Assembly (NCBI GenBank): GCA_947588985.1
Contig: CANQBG010000009.1
Coordinates: 1 to 47,885 of the forward strand
Origin: an uncultured Clostridia bacterium
GTDB lineage: Bacteria > Bacillota > Clostridia > Christensenellales > Borkfalkiaceae
Reading direction: 5' to 3'
DNA: 47,885 nucleotides
The notes beneath the pieces were generated by a model. It was not told where the DNA came from. It did no database searches and saw only the letters and a program-made list of their open reading frames with translations. Below are positions 16,085-28,909 of the stretch, one piece after another (position 1 is the stretch's first letter; each line of letters opens with the position of its first letter). A program made the position numbers and the translations under genes.

Positions 16085-17041
16085 ATGCGCTTCAAACGCT
16101 CTGTGGGCATCACCCTCGATTGCTTTTCCCACGCCTTCCAGCTGCTCTTTTACAGAGTCGTTACGGGCGTGATCTTCTATAGCCTCGTCTATCTCATCTT
16201 AAGCCTCGGGCTCTCCTTCATTGTGAAGAGCACCGAGCTTCAGGAGATCTTCGGCCTCATCAAGGAATTTTTCGGCTCGATCGCCTCGGCCCTCTCGGGC
16301 GGCAACCCCGCCGAGCTTCAACAGTTTCAGGAGAGCTTCCATGCGGCGCTTGGGGCCTTTGCCAATCTCCTCTTGCGCAACATGGGCAACATTGTGGGCT
16401 CCGTCATCGGCGTCTGCCTGATGTATATCTTGCAGCGCATCGTCAACGGTATCGCGCAGTACGGCGTGGGGGACCTCATCAACGACCGCATGGCGACGTA
16501 TTCCCGCACCCGCTTCGCCGTCTCTTACTTCCGCAACCTCCCGCGGGCGACGCTCTATCAGATCGTCTATGTGCCGCTGGCCTTTTTATACGACGTCCTG
16601 ACGCTCGTCGCCTGCTGGTTCCTCTTCTTCTATATCCCCGTCGTCCTCTCCGCCGACAGCGTGATCTCCGTTCTTCTCGCGATCTCGCTCACGATGACCG
16701 TCGTCCTCCTCATGCAGGCCTTGAAGCTCACGGTGATCTCGGCGTGGATGCCCGCCATGATCGCGGGCGGAAGATCGGTGCTCGGCGGCCTCAAAGAGAC
16801 GTTTGCCTGCAAGAAGGACTTCGGGCGGCGGTTTGCGGGCTACCTCGTCGCGTGCTATCTCATCGTGTTCGTCAACGTCGGCTTCGCGCTCGCAACGGTG
16901 GGAAGCGGGCTGCTCATCACTATCCCGCTGAGCTTTTTGTTCCTCATCGTCATGCAGTTTGTCAATTACTATGAGACCAAGGGGATGAAGTACTTCATCG
17001 CCCGCGACGTCATCTTCGGCCAGGACGGGCCGGAGGCATAA
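16085..17041 (+). CDS. Polytopic membrane protein of unknown function, partner of the preceding one
   Basis: A 318-residue protein with about six membrane helices. It begins MRFKRSVGITLDCFSHAFQL, like its neighbour an amphipathic basic start before the first helix. A soluble stretch at about 60-90 is followed by a conserved-looking cytoplasmic segment (YGVGDLINDRMATYSRTRFA) and a second one (GGRSVLGGLKETFACKKDFG). These loops suggest interaction with cytosolic partners, but I recognise no family. Translation is probably coupled to the preceding gene. A perfect inverted repeat GGCGCGTACGCGCC (17053-17066) lies just after the stop and before the mutase gene; it lacks a T-run and is probably not a strong terminator. 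Confidence 0.7.
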   Translation: MRFKRSVGITLDCFSHAFQLLFYRVVTGVIFYSLVYLILSLGLSFIVKSTELQEIFGLIKEFFGSIASALSGGNPAELQQFQESFHAALGAFANLLLRNMGNIVGSVIGVCLMYILQRIVNGIAQYGVGDLINDRMATYSRTRFAVSYFRNLPRATLYQIVYVPLAFLYDVLTLVACWFLFFYIPVVLSADSVISVLLAISLTMTVVLLMQALKLTVISAWMPAMIAGGRSVLGGLKETFACKKDFGRRFAGYLVACYLIVFVNVGFALATVGSGLLITIPLSFLFLIVMQFVNYYETKGMKYFIARDVIFGQDGPEA

Positions 17042-17086
17042 GGGAAAATTTCGGCGCGTACGCGCCTTCAAAGGAGTGGGAAAACT

Positions 17087-18805
17087 ATGGACTATCAAGC
17101 GCTTTATGAGAGCTGGCTCTCCGATCCCCGCCTCGCCGCGGCGGACAGGGCCGAGCTCGAGGCCATCTCTTCCGACGAAAAGGAGAAGGAATACCGCTTC
17201 GGCGGCGAACTTGAATTCGGCACGGCCGGCATGCGCGGCATCATCGGCTGCGGCGTAAACATGATGAACGTCTACACCGTCCGCCGCGCCACACAGGGGC
17301 TTTCCGAGTATATCGGCACCCTGCCCGCGGGGGCGAAGGAACGGGGCGTGGTCATCTCGTATGATACGAGAAAGAATTCCCGCGTCTTTGCCGAGGCGGC
17401 CGCCTCCGTGCTCGCCAAAAACGGCGTCAAGGCCTACCTCTTCTCGCGCGTGCACCCCGTGCCCATGCTCTCCTATGCCGTGCGCTATCTCCATGCCGTG
17501 GCGGGGATCATGATCACCGCCTCGCACAACCCCAAGGAGTACAACGGCTACAAGGTCTATGGCGAGGACGGGGCGCAGATGTCCCCCGAGGCGACGGCGG
17601 TCGTCGTCGGATTCATCCAAAAGATCACAGACTATCTCTCCGTCACGGGCGTGAAGGAGAGCCCGCTCGTCGTCCCCGTGCCCGACTGCGTCGACGACGA
17701 CTATATCGAAGAGCTCGCCGCGCTTACCCTCTCCGAGGAGGCCGTGAAGGCGTGCGGAAAGGACTTAAAGCTCGTCTACACCCCCGTGCACGGCTCGGGT
17801 TACGTCCCCGTCATGCGCATTCTGAAGAAGCTCGGCATCCATGTCACCGTCGTCGAAGAGCAGACGACGGAGGACCCCGCCTTCTCGACGGTGGCCGTGC
17901 CCAACCCCGAGTTCAAGGAGACGCTCTCGATGGGCATCGCCCTCGCGAACAAGATCGACGCCGACGTCGTGTTCGGCACCGACCCCGATTCCGACCGGTT
18001 GGGCGTCGCCGTCAAGAACGGGGAAGGGGAGTTCGTCGCCCTCTCGGGCAACCAAGTGGGCATTTTGCTCCTCGACTACATCCTCACCCGCCTCAAGGAG
18101 GAGCACGCGCTTCCCGCAAACGCCGCCGTCGTCAAGTCCTTCGTCACGACGGGCATGGCCGGCCTCATCTGCAAGGAATTCGGCGTCTCCCTCTTCGAAA
18201 CGCCCGTGGGGTTCAAGTTCATCGGGGAGAAGATCAAGCTGTGGGAAGCGGACGGCTCGCACACCTACGTCTTTGGCTTTGAAGAGAGCTGTGGCTACTT
18301 ACGGGGCACCCATGCCCGCGATAAGGACGCCGTTGTCGCCTCCATGCTGTGCGCCGAGATGGTGTGCTACTACACCTACATCGGAAAGACGGTCTATGGC
18401 CGCCTCATGGAGATCTATCAAAAATACGGCTATGTGCTCGATAAAAACGTCTCCGTGCAGTATGCGGGCCTCAACGCCATGAAGGAGATGAACGCCGTGG
18501 TAGACGCCCTCAAACAGGCGGAAGTCTCCTCCTTCGGGCCCTTCGCGGTGGAGGCCGTGCGCGATTATTCCGCAGGCCTCAGAAAGGACAGCAAGGGCGG
18601 TTGCACGCCGCTCAACATCCCGCGGTGCAACTGCGTCTACTATGAGCTCGCGGGGGGCAGTTTCGTCTGCGTGCGCCCCTCGGGCACCGAGCCCAAGCTC
18701 AAGATCTACTACTCCGTGAAGGCCGAGAGCGAGGCGGCGGCAAACGCCGTCCTCGAAGAGGTCAAACGGGATGTAGACGCCCTCCTTGCCCGCGTCGCAA
18801 AGTAA
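17087..18805 (+). CDS. Phosphoglucomutase/phosphomannomutase (alpha-D-phosphohexomutase)
   Basis: A 572-residue alpha-phosphohexomutase, the length of the Firmicutes PgcA-type enzymes that interconvert glucose 1- and 6-phosphate (or the mannose forms) for glycogen, cell wall and glycolipid synthesis. All four family signatures are present: the phosphoserine loop TASHNPKEYNGYKVYG at about residues 145-160, the Mg2+-binding loop GTDPDSDRLG, the sugar-specificity loop FEESCGYLRGTHARDKDAV, and the phosphate-binding loop RPSGTEPKLK near the C-terminus. AAAGGAG precedes the start and a terminator follows directly. Specificity for glucose versus mannose cannot be decided here; GlmM is unlikely because GlmM is shorter, about 450 residues. 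Confidence 0.92.
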   Translation: MDYQALYESWLSDPRLAAADRAELEAISSDEKEKEYRFGGELEFGTAGMRGIIGCGVNMMNVYTVRRATQGLSEYIGTLPAGAKERGVVISYDTRKNSRVFAEAAASVLAKNGVKAYLFSRVHPVPMLSYAVRYLHAVAGIMITASHNPKEYNGYKVYGEDGAQMSPEATAVVVGFIQKITDYLSVTGVKESPLVVPVPDCVDDDYIEELAALTLSEEAVKACGKDLKLVYTPVHGSGYVPVMRILKKLGIHVTVVEEQTTEDPAFSTVAVPNPEFKETLSMGIALANKIDADVVFGTDPDSDRLGVAVKNGEGEFVALSGNQVGILLLDYILTRLKEEHALPANAAVVKSFVTTGMAGLICKEFGVSLFETPVGFKFIGEKIKLWEADGSHTYVFGFEESCGYLRGTHARDKDAVVASMLCAEMVCYYTYIGKTVYGRLMEIYQKYGYVLDKNVSVQYAGLNAMKEMNAVVDALKQAEVSSFGPFAVEAVRDYSAGLRKDSKGGCTPLNIPRCNCVYYELAGGSFVCVRPSGTEPKLKIYYSVKAESEAAANAVLEEVKRDVDALLARVAK

Positions 18806-18819
18806 AATTTTTAAGGATG

Positions 18820-18842
18820 GCCCGCCGTATGGCGGGCTTTTC
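18820..18842 (+). terminator. Rho-independent terminator after the phosphohexomutase
   Basis: GCCCGCC, loop GTAT, GGCGGGC (18820-18837), followed by TTTTCC. Confidence 0.85.
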
Positions 18843-18886
18843 CTTTATCCGAAGGTAAAATATTTCAAAAAAATCTTTTCGGGCGA

Positions 18887-18915
18887 TTGACAACCGCGCG
18901 CGCGGGGGGTATAAT
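18887..18915 (+). promoter_or_regulatory. Consensus SigA promoter giving a leaderless transcript
   Basis: Perfect TTGACA (18887-18892) and TATAAT (18910-18915) with a 17-base spacer. The ATG of the downstream regulator begins six bases after the -10 box, at the expected transcription start, and no Shine-Dalgarno sequence could be in the mRNA. Confidence 0.75.
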
Positions 18916-18921
18916 TTTAGT

Positions 18922-19833
18922 ATGATTTACTTAAAGGATTTCCGTGCGGGCCGGCTCCTCTATGAGGCGCTCGATTCCGACATCCGGATCGGCATTTTAG
19001 ACGAGCTTTTAACGCACGGCGAACTCAATTTGGCGCACTTTGCCAAGCGGTTCGGCGTCTCCAACGGGGCCATCACCGCGCATGTGAAGAAATTGCACGA
19101 GGCGGGGCTCATCGAGATCGCCACCGCTTCGGGCATTCACGGCACGCAGAAGATGTGCCGCTTGGCGGCGGATAAGCTCATCGTGGACTTCGCGAGCCGC
19201 CCCGAGGCCGAGGGCAGGGTGGAGACGGCGCAGATCGACGTGGGGCACTACGTCGGCTACGAGATCCATCCCACCTGCGGGATCGCCACGCGGGAGCGGG
19301 TCATCGGGCAGTTCGACGACCCTTCCTGCTTCTCCTATCCCGAGCGCATCCACGCGGGCATCCTTTGGCTCGGCTACGGGTATGTGGAGTACCTCGTCCC
19401 CAACTATCTCCGCGAGGGGCGGGAGCTCCTCGAGTTGCAATTTTCCCTCGAAGTCGCCTCGGAGGCCCCGGGGTATTCGGCGTATTACCCCAGCGACATC
19501 CATTTCTCGGTCAACGGTAAGTCGCTCGGCTCCTATTTGAGCCGCGGGGAGTATAACGACAGGCCGGGCACGGTGAACCCCGCGTGGTGGTATGGCAATC
19601 TCGGCCAATACGGCAAGAAGATCGTGGTGGCCGTGAACGGGGAAGGGAGCTTTATCGGGGGCATGAAGGTCTCCGAGACGTCGCTGCGCGATCTCGGCCT
19701 CCTTCCCGGCGAGCAGATCCGCTTCCGCGTCTCCGTTGCGGAGGACGCGGTCCATCGCGGCGGCGTCACTCTCTTCGGCAGGGGATTCGGGGACTACGAC
19801 GAGGGCATCGTGTGCAATTTCGTGTGCAAATAA
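18922..19833 (+). CDS. Winged-helix (ArsR-like) regulator with a large C-terminal ligand domain
   Basis: A 303-residue regulator. Residues about 10-75 form a winged helix-turn-helix (SDIRIGILDELLTHGELNLA, then FGVSNGAITAHVKKLHEAGL). The remaining 220 residues look beta-rich and are not a domain I can name; they include an N-terminal piece with a His/Cys pair (YEIHPTCGIA) and a run of aromatic residues (YSAYYPSDIHF, NPAWWYGNLGQYG) that could bind sugar. The gene stands directly before glycerol-1-phosphate dehydrogenase with a 25-base gap, so it probably controls that operon. The AraM/EgsA family was first met in the arabinose operon of Bacillus subtilis, which fits a sugar- or sugar-phosphate-responsive regulator, but that is inference. 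The ATG sits at the predicted transcription start. Confidence 0.7.
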   Translation: MIYLKDFRAGRLLYEALDSDIRIGILDELLTHGELNLAHFAKRFGVSNGAITAHVKKLHEAGLIEIATASGIHGTQKMCRLAADKLIVDFASRPEAEGRVETAQIDVGHYVGYEIHPTCGIATRERVIGQFDDPSCFSYPERIHAGILWLGYGYVEYLVPNYLREGRELLELQFSLEVASEAPGYSAYYPSDIHFSVNGKSLGSYLSRGEYNDRPGTVNPAWWYGNLGQYGKKIVVAVNGEGSFIGGMKVSETSLRDLGLLPGEQIRFRVSVAEDAVHRGGVTLFGRGFGDYDEGIVCNFVCK

Positions 19834-19858
19834 GGGCGCAAGCCGAGAGGGGAGAGGA

Positions 19859-20986
19859 ATGGATATACAATCGTTATCGGAAAAATTCGGCGTCAATGCG
19901 GAGCGCGGCGAGGGGGGAAACTTCCCCGGATTTCTGTCCCGCGTAAAGGAACAACGGGTGCTCGTCATCACCGACGGGCATACCATGCCCTTATCGAAGC
20001 CCATCGTAGCCGCACTTCGCGCACAGAACACGCCGCTGGCCTTCTGCCCATTCGAAGAGGAGGAACCCGTTGCCGACGAGAATACGGTGGAGCGGGCGCG
20101 GCGGGCGGCGGAGGACTGCGACTACCTTCTCGCCGTGGGCGCGGGGACGCTCAACGACGTCGCCAAATACGCTGGCCATCTGCTCGGGAAGCCGAGCGGC
20201 GTCTTTGCCACGGCCCCCTCGATGGACGGGTTCACGTCGGGCGTCACCCCCCTCATCGAGGGCGGCTTCAAGATCACGCGAAACGCGCAAGTCGCGCGCG
20301 ACGTCCTCATGGACCAAACGGTGCTCTCCTCCGCTCCCGCGGTGATGATCGGCGCGGGCGTGGGGGACATCCTCGCAAAATACTGCTGCCTTGCCGATTG
20401 GCGGCTGAGCGCGTCGCTCACGGGGGAGGCCTACAACGAGGAGGCCGCTTCCCTCATGTACGAGGCCGTCCGCGCCTGCGACGCGAGCATCCCCGCCCTC
20501 ATCCGAAGGAGCCCGGAGGGGACGGAAAAACTCATGGACGCCCTGCTCGTCTCGGGGTACGCGATGGTCATCGCGGGCAGTTCCCGCCCCGCCTCGGGCG
20601 CCGAGCATCACATGAGCCACTTCCTCGAGATGGATTTTCTGCGGCGCAAAAAGCGCATCCCTCTCCACGGCGTGAAGGTGGGGCTCGGCACCATGGTCTC
20701 CCTCTATCTCTATCATACGGCCGCCCGCCGTCCCGCCTTCGCGGGGCAGAAAACCGTCGCCGCCGAGGCCGAAAAACTACCCGCGCCCGAGGAAGTGGAG
20801 CACACGCTCGCCGCGCTCGGCTGTCCCACCCGCTTTTCCGAGCTCGATGTCTCCGCGGACACGGTGCGCGCCATGCTGCGCGAGGCCTACAAGATCCGCG
20901 ATCGCTTCACCATCCTCACCCTCTACTGCACCTACGGGCTCATGACGGACGCCGTCGTGGACGAGCTCATGGAGCGTTTCTATTGA
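19859..20986 (+). CDS. egsA: sn-Glycerol-1-phosphate dehydrogenase
   Basis: A 375-residue NAD(P)-dependent enzyme of the iron-alcohol-dehydrogenase/dehydroquinate-synthase fold that reduces dihydroxyacetone phosphate to sn-glycerol 1-phosphate, the stereoisomer used in archaeal ether lipids and in some bacterial prenylglycerol lipids. The AraM/EgsA pattern is clear: DGHTMPLS near the N-terminus, the nucleotide-binding loop AVGAGTLNDVAKYA, ATAPSMDGFTSG, GAGVGDILAKY (with a metal-site Asp), and SGAEHHMSHFLEM with the metal-binding His pair, plus a later His (PLHGVKVGLG). The start at 19859 follows GAGAGGGGAGAGG; an upstream in-frame start would overlap the regulator gene. It is cotranscribed with the regulator. 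No PcrB-like prenyltransferase lies in the window, so the lipid route cannot be confirmed. Confidence 0.9.
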   Translation: MDIQSLSEKFGVNAERGEGGNFPGFLSRVKEQRVLVITDGHTMPLSKPIVAALRAQNTPLAFCPFEEEEPVADENTVERARRAAEDCDYLLAVGAGTLNDVAKYAGHLLGKPSGVFATAPSMDGFTSGVTPLIEGGFKITRNAQVARDVLMDQTVLSSAPAVMIGAGVGDILAKYCCLADWRLSASLTGEAYNEEAASLMYEAVRACDASIPALIRRSPEGTEKLMDALLVSGYAMVIAGSSRPASGAEHHMSHFLEMDFLRRKKRIPLHGVKVGLGTMVSLYLYHTAARRPAFAGQKTVAAEAEKLPAPEEVEHTLAALGCPTRFSELDVSADTVRAMLREAYKIRDRFTILTLYCTYGLMTDAVVDELMERFY

Positions 20987-21034
20987 GAGATTGTGAAAAT
21001 CGGGCGAAAATCTCGCCGCGACAAGCGGATATTC

Positions 21035-21063
21035 TTGATTTGTTGAAATTTTCATGGTAATAT
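21035..21063 (+). promoter_or_regulatory. SigA-type promoter of the first ABC/FtsX fusion gene
   Basis: TTGATT (21035-21040) and TAATAT (21058-21063) with a 17-base spacer, about 52 bases before the GTG start. Confidence 0.6.
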
Positions 21064-21114
21064 CATAACAGGGCGACGTGGGCTTCCGCGGTCGCCCGCA
21101 AAGGGGGAAAGCAA

Positions 21115-23697
21115 GTGTTACAGGTCAAGCATCTCGTCAAACGGTATGAGGCCAAGGGGGAGACGGTGACGGCGCTCAACGATGTCTCCGTCGATTTCCC
21201 CGAGCGGGGCATGGTCTTTCTGCTCGGCAAGTCGGGGAGCGGGAAGAGTACGCTCCTCAACGTCTCGGGCGGGCTCGATGTGCCCGATGAGGGCGAAGTC
21301 ATCGTCAACGGGAAGTCCTCCAAGGACTTCACGAAGAGCGATTTCGATAGCTACCGCAATACCTATTTGGGATTCATCTTTCAGGAATACAACATCCTCA
21401 CCGAGCTCACGGTGGAGGAAAACGTCGCCCTCGCGCTCGAGCTGCAGGGCAAGCCCAAGGACAAGGAGAAGGTGGAGGAGATCCTCGCCAAGGTGGACCT
21501 CGCGGGCTACGGAGACCGCCGCCCCAACACGCTCTCGGGCGGGCAGAGGCAGCGCGTCGCCATTGCGCGCGCCCTCGTGAAGGACCCCGAGATCATCATG
21601 GCAGACGAACCCACGGGCGCCCTCGATTCCAAGACGGGCGCGCAGGTATTCGATACTCTCAAGCGGCTGTCCGCCAATAAGCTCGTCGTGGTCGTCTCGC
21701 ACGATCGGGAGTTCGCGGAGGTGTATGCCGACCGCATCATCGAGCTCAAAGACGGCAATATCGTCTCGGATATGACCCGAAACGGCGGGGGAGGCCCGGT
21801 GGAGCGCGCCAACCTCTTCTCCGTCTCCGAAAAGAAGATGGCGCTTTTGAGCGGCGCCGACCTTTCGGAGGAGGATGAAAGAAAGCTCCTCGCCTTCGTA
21901 AGAAGCCACAAGGGCGGGCTCGTCATCTCTGCCGAGGAGGGGGACCTTGCCTCCGTACATACTTCGGCAGATCCCGCCTCGCAGGCGACTTTCGTGGAGA
22001 CCAAGCCCGCGGAGGTCCCCGTGCCCGCGGAGGACTGCCACTTCATCCGCTCCCGCTTCCCCTTCCGCTATGCGCTCAAGATGGGCTTCTCCGGCCTGAA
22101 GGCCAAGCCCGTCCGCCTCATCTTTACCACGTTGCTTGCGACGGTGGCCTTCCTCGTGTTCGGCGTCTTTTCCACCGTCATCACCTTCACCACGGCGCAG
22201 TCGGGCGCGGCTACGCTGGCGGATTCCTCCTATCAGGCCGCCATTCTCGAAAAATGCGGGCTGCTCAACGTGAAGCTCCCCACGGCCTCGGGCTGGAGCA
22301 ACGTGGCGATCGGCACCGACGCAGACGGCCGCTCGCACTTCTCGGAGGAGGAGGCCGCGGCGGTGCGTAAGGCGCATCCGGGCATGAACTTCGTCCCCGC
22401 TTACACCCTCGAGATCGCAGACCTCGACTACACGGGCGAACTGCCGAGCTACATCACCAGCGAGACCTTCTTCGGCCACACCACCCGCTTCTCCGCCTTT
22501 GCGGACGCCTCCTATCTCGGGGAGATCAAGCAGTTCACCGTCCATGGGCGCCTTCCCGCAAACGCAGGGGAATGCGCCGTCTCCGCACTTGCATGGGAGG
22601 CCTACCATACCTATGGCTACGGCTATTCGAACCCCGTGCCCATCGAGACGTATGAGGACCTCCTCGGAAAGACCATCGAGCTCACCCATAATTGGCAGCT
22701 GCTCACCGCGGAGGAGGACGACAAGCGCGCCATTCCGCTCACCATCGTCGGCGTCGTCGAGACGGGGGAGAACTTCTCGAAGTTCGCTCCGTTGCGCGAG
22801 GAACGCGATCCCGAGCGCTACTCCATCGACGTCTGGCACGCCCTCGAGAGCGAGCTGGAGGACGTCTATCTGCACTCCATGTCCTCGCTCCTGTGGGTGG
22901 GGGAGGGCTTCCGCGACCGCTACATGCCCGCCAACCTCGCGCAGTATTACCGCCAAAACGTCTCCACGCAGGTCAACAACCTCATCCGCGTCTATGGCGC
23001 GGAGGCGGAGATCACCTCGGACTTCTTGCTCACCGACGAGGAGGGCAATCTCGTTGCCGAGCGCTATCTCTATAATGGCAACTTCCCCATCAACCTCTAC
23101 ACGGTAGATACGGCCGCCGAGGCGGAGGGCAGCTACATCGAATACCTCTATGCGCCCCTCACGGGGGACCGCAGCGCCAAGAGCACGGCGCTCTTCGGCT
23201 ACGACCGCGTGATCCAAACCGCCGGCTACTACTACACGGTGCCCTACGACTTCATGGTGAGCGTGCGGGAGAGCCGCACGGCCTTCGGACAGATCTTCAC
23301 CGTGCTCGGCGTCGTCGCCGTGGGGCTCGCCGTCTTTGCCGCGCTCCTGCTCTTCAACTTCATCTCCGCGAGCATCGGCGCGAAGAAGAAGGATATCGGC
23401 ATCTTGCGCGCCGTCGGCGCACGGGGGATCGACGTCTACAAGATCTTCATGGTGGAGGGCGTCGTCATCACGCTCGCCTGCTTTGCGATCGGGAGCATTC
23501 TGAGCTTTGTGGCGTGCGTCGTCGTCAATCAGATCCTCATGTCGGCCGGTCTGCTCTCCTTCAAGATCTTCCTCTTCGGCGGGCTGAACACGCTCATCGT
23601 CTTTGCCGTCGCCTTTGTGACGGCGGCCGTCTCCACGAGCGTCCCCGTGGCGCTTACCGTGCGCAAACACCCCGTCGAGGCCATCCGCTCGGTGTAA
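21115..23697 (+). CDS. MacB-type ABC transporter, ATPase fused to FtsX-like permease
   Basis: An 860-residue fusion. Residues 1 to about 225 are an ABC ATPase of the LolD/MacB/BceA class: Walker [10 protein letters not shown], signature [15 protein letters not shown], Walker [17 protein letters not shown], and H-loop SHDREFA. After a linker, one membrane helix (about 335-360), a large extracytoplasmic domain of about 370 residues, and three C-terminal helices follow. This is the MacB topology of mechanotransmission rather than classic transport. Family members export peptides or act in antimicrobial-peptide defence or cell wall control. Translation begins at GTG (21115), 10 bases after AAAGGGGGA; the frame matches the conserved start of the ATPase domain. 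A longer paralogue is encoded at 40698-43577. No two-component system is adjacent, unlike many BceAB loci. Confidence 0.88.
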   Translation: MLQVKHLVKRYEAKGETVTALNDVSVDFPERGMVFLLGKSGSGKSTLLNVSGGLDVPDEGEVIVNGKSSKDFTKSDFDSYRNTYLGFIFQEYNILTELTVEENVALALELQGKPKDKEKVEEILAKVDLAGYGDRRPNTLSGGQRQRVAIARALVKDPEIIMADEPTGALDSKTGAQVFDTLKRLSANKLVVVVSHDREFAEVYADRIIELKDGNIVSDMTRNGGGGPVERANLFSVSEKKMALLSGADLSEEDERKLLAFVRSHKGGLVISAEEGDLASVHTSADPASQATFVETKPAEVPVPAEDCHFIRSRFPFRYALKMGFSGLKAKPVRLIFTTLLATVAFLVFGVFSTVITFTTAQSGAATLADSSYQAAILEKCGLLNVKLPTASGWSNVAIGTDADGRSHFSEEEAAAVRKAHPGMNFVPAYTLEIADLDYTGELPSYITSETFFGHTTRFSAFADASYLGEIKQFTVHGRLPANAGECAVSALAWEAYHTYGYGYSNPVPIETYEDLLGKTIELTHNWQLLTAEEDDKRAIPLTIVGVVETGENFSKFAPLREERDPERYSIDVWHALESELEDVYLHSMSSLLWVGEGFRDRYMPANLAQYYRQNVSTQVNNLIRVYGAEAEITSDFLLTDEEGNLVAERYLYNGNFPINLYTVDTAAEAEGSYIEYLYAPLTGDRSAKSTALFGYDRVIQTAGYYYTVPYDFMVSVRESRTAFGQIFTVLGVVAVGLAVFAALLLFNFISASIGAKKKDIGILRAVGARGIDVYKIFMVEGVVITLACFAIGSILSFVACVVVNQILMSAGLLSFKIFLFGGLNTLIVFAVAFVTAAVSTSVPVALTVRKHPVEAIRSV

Positions 23698-23735
23698 GGC
23701 AATGGGAAAAATTTCAAAAACGGGGCCGAAAGCGT

Positions 23736-23764
23736 TTGACAAGCGCGCGCAGGTTTGGTATAAT
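23736..23764 (+). promoter_or_regulatory. SigA promoter of rpsU
   Basis: Consensus TTGACA (23736-23741) and TATAAT (23759-23764) with a 17-base spacer, as expected for a highly expressed ribosomal protein gene. Confidence 0.85.
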
Positions 23765-23805
23765 AGTCGGGTAATCAATGCTTCGGGCAAAGGAGAGTGA
23801 GAAAG

Positions 23806-23982
23806 ATGTCTACGATCAGAGTCGGTGAAAACGAAAATCTCGAGTCCGCGCTCCGCAGATTCAAGAGAAAGTGCTCGCGCGACGGGATCATCGGAGACCT
23901 CCGCAAGAAGGAGTTCTACGAGAAGCCCTCCGTCAAGAAGAGAAAGAAGTCGGAAGCAGCGAGAAAAAGAAGCAGAAACTAA
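23806..23982 (+). CDS. rpsU: Small ribosomal subunit protein bS21
   Basis: A 58-residue basic protein with the bS21 pattern: [20 protein letters not shown], a basic helix with [19 protein letters not shown], and a Lys/Arg-rich tail. bS21 binds near the anti-Shine-Dalgarno end of 16S rRNA and supports initiation. The ATG at 23806 follows AAGGAG by 10 bases; an upstream GTG in frame would add only three residues and breaks the family start. The gene is monocistronic or nearly so, with its own consensus promoter and a strong terminator five bases after the stop. Confidence 0.95.
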   Translation: MSTIRVGENENLESALRRFKRKCSRDGIIGDLRKKEFYEKPSVKKRKKSEAARKRSRN

Positions 23983-23986
23983 TGAG

Positions 23987-24015
23987 ATCCGCACCGGGAA
24001 CGGTGCGGATTTTTT
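23987..24015 (+). terminator. Rho-independent terminator after rpsU
   Basis: A 10-base-pair stem (ATCCGCACCG, loop GGAA, CGGTGCGGAT; 23987-24010) followed by TTTTT. Confidence 0.92.
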
Positions 24016-24047
24016 GTGCGAAAAATGTCTGAAAAAGGAGAGAAAAG

Positions 24048-24434
24048 GTGGACCGTTCGCTGAAAACGCTTGCAAAGGAAGCAAAACGCAGGATGAAGCG
24101 CGGATTCTGGCAGGAATGCGAGAAACAGCTCGAGGATGAACGCAGCTATGCCCGCACGCAGGGCATCAACGAGAGCAAGCTCGAGCTCTACTTCCGCGAC
24201 AAAGTGGACGCCCGCATCCGGGGTGAGATGCCCGATGAATTTTACCTCAAAGTCAAGAAAATGCTGCTCGAGGAGGGAGAGGTCTCCGACGCCATCGGCC
24301 GCCTCACCGATAAGCAGTATTATGCCACGCTCTCCTATGCCGAGAAGCAGCGGTATAACCTCGAGCTCTCCGAAAAATACCTCCGCGCGCTCGAGCGATT
24401 CAAGCGGGAGGTGGAGTTCGAGCTCAAAACCTGA
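24048..24434 (+). CDS. Hypothetical highly charged helical protein
   Basis: A 128-residue protein with no membrane segment or signal peptide, rich in Lys, Arg and Glu and predicted to be mostly helical (for example AKEAKRRMKRGFWQECEKQL, and a C-terminal helix ALERFKREVEFELK). It begins with GTG eight bases after AAGGAG. The place after rpsU is often held by yqeY in Firmicutes, but the sequence does not show the YqeY pattern, so I do not use that name. A central piece (MPDEFYLKVKKMLLEEGEVSDA) looks like a compact helical domain. No promoter of its own is evident; it is probably expressed by read-through of the rpsU terminator. RNA or ribosome association would be a guess from context. Confidence 0.7.
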   Translation: MDRSLKTLAKEAKRRMKRGFWQECEKQLEDERSYARTQGINESKLELYFRDKVDARIRGEMPDEFYLKVKKMLLEEGEVSDAIGRLTDKQYYATLSYAEKQRYNLELSEKYLRALERFKREVEFELKT

Positions 24435-24480
24435 CCCCCGCCCGCCTGCCGACATTTCCCCGCAACGTCCCGCGGAACAC

Positions 24481-24509
24481 TTGCAAATTCGCGGGAACTG
24501 TGATATAAT
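24481..24509 (+). promoter_or_regulatory. SigA-type promoter close to the pcrA start
   Basis: TTGCAA (24481-24486) and TATAAT (24504-24509) with a 17-base spacer. The ATG of pcrA lies eight bases beyond the -10 box, so the purine run GAGAGG at 24511-24516 would be mostly upstream of the transcript. Confidence 0.7.
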
Positions 24510-24517
24510 CGAGAGGT

Positions 24518-28812
<4,295 letters not shown>

Positions 28813-28851
28813 AAGCCGCCCCGCTTTTTGTGTTTTCTTTTTTGAAAATAC

Positions 28852-28880
28852 TTGCAAATCGCGCGCACGCGTGATATAAT
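28852..28880 (+). promoter_or_regulatory. SigA-type promoter of the yicC-gmk-rpoZ run
   Basis: TTGCAA (28852-28857) and TATAAT (28875-28880) with a 17-base spacer, about 30 bases before the yicC ATG. A weak hairpin (CGGC/GCCG around the ligA stop) with T-rich sequence lies just upstream. Confidence 0.75.
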
Positions 28881-28909
28881 GGAACCAATCACAATTCCGA
28901 GGGTAGCCT

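Noticed and set aside
17053-17066. Palindrome GGCGCGTACGCGCC before the phosphohexomutase gene taken as terminator or operator
   Set aside because: It has no loop of normal size and no T-run, and such G/C palindromes are likely in this base composition.
18305-18318. GGCACCCATGCCCG in the phosphohexomutase gene as another copy of the recurring word
   Set aside because: It differs by one base and codes the conserved GTHARD segment of the enzyme, so protein constraint explains it; the same caution applies to the copy with CATGCCCG at 4939-4952.
21118-24084. A 988-codon open frame on the minus strand opposite the ABC/FtsX gene and rpsU
   Set aside because: It is the mirror of a GC-rich gene: its protein is rich in His, Arg, Glu and Asp without motifs, and it runs across a promoter, rpsU and a terminator on the other strand.
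24048-24434. Naming the gene after rpsU as yqeY
   Set aside because: The position fits but the sequence does not show the YqeY/GatB-like pattern.
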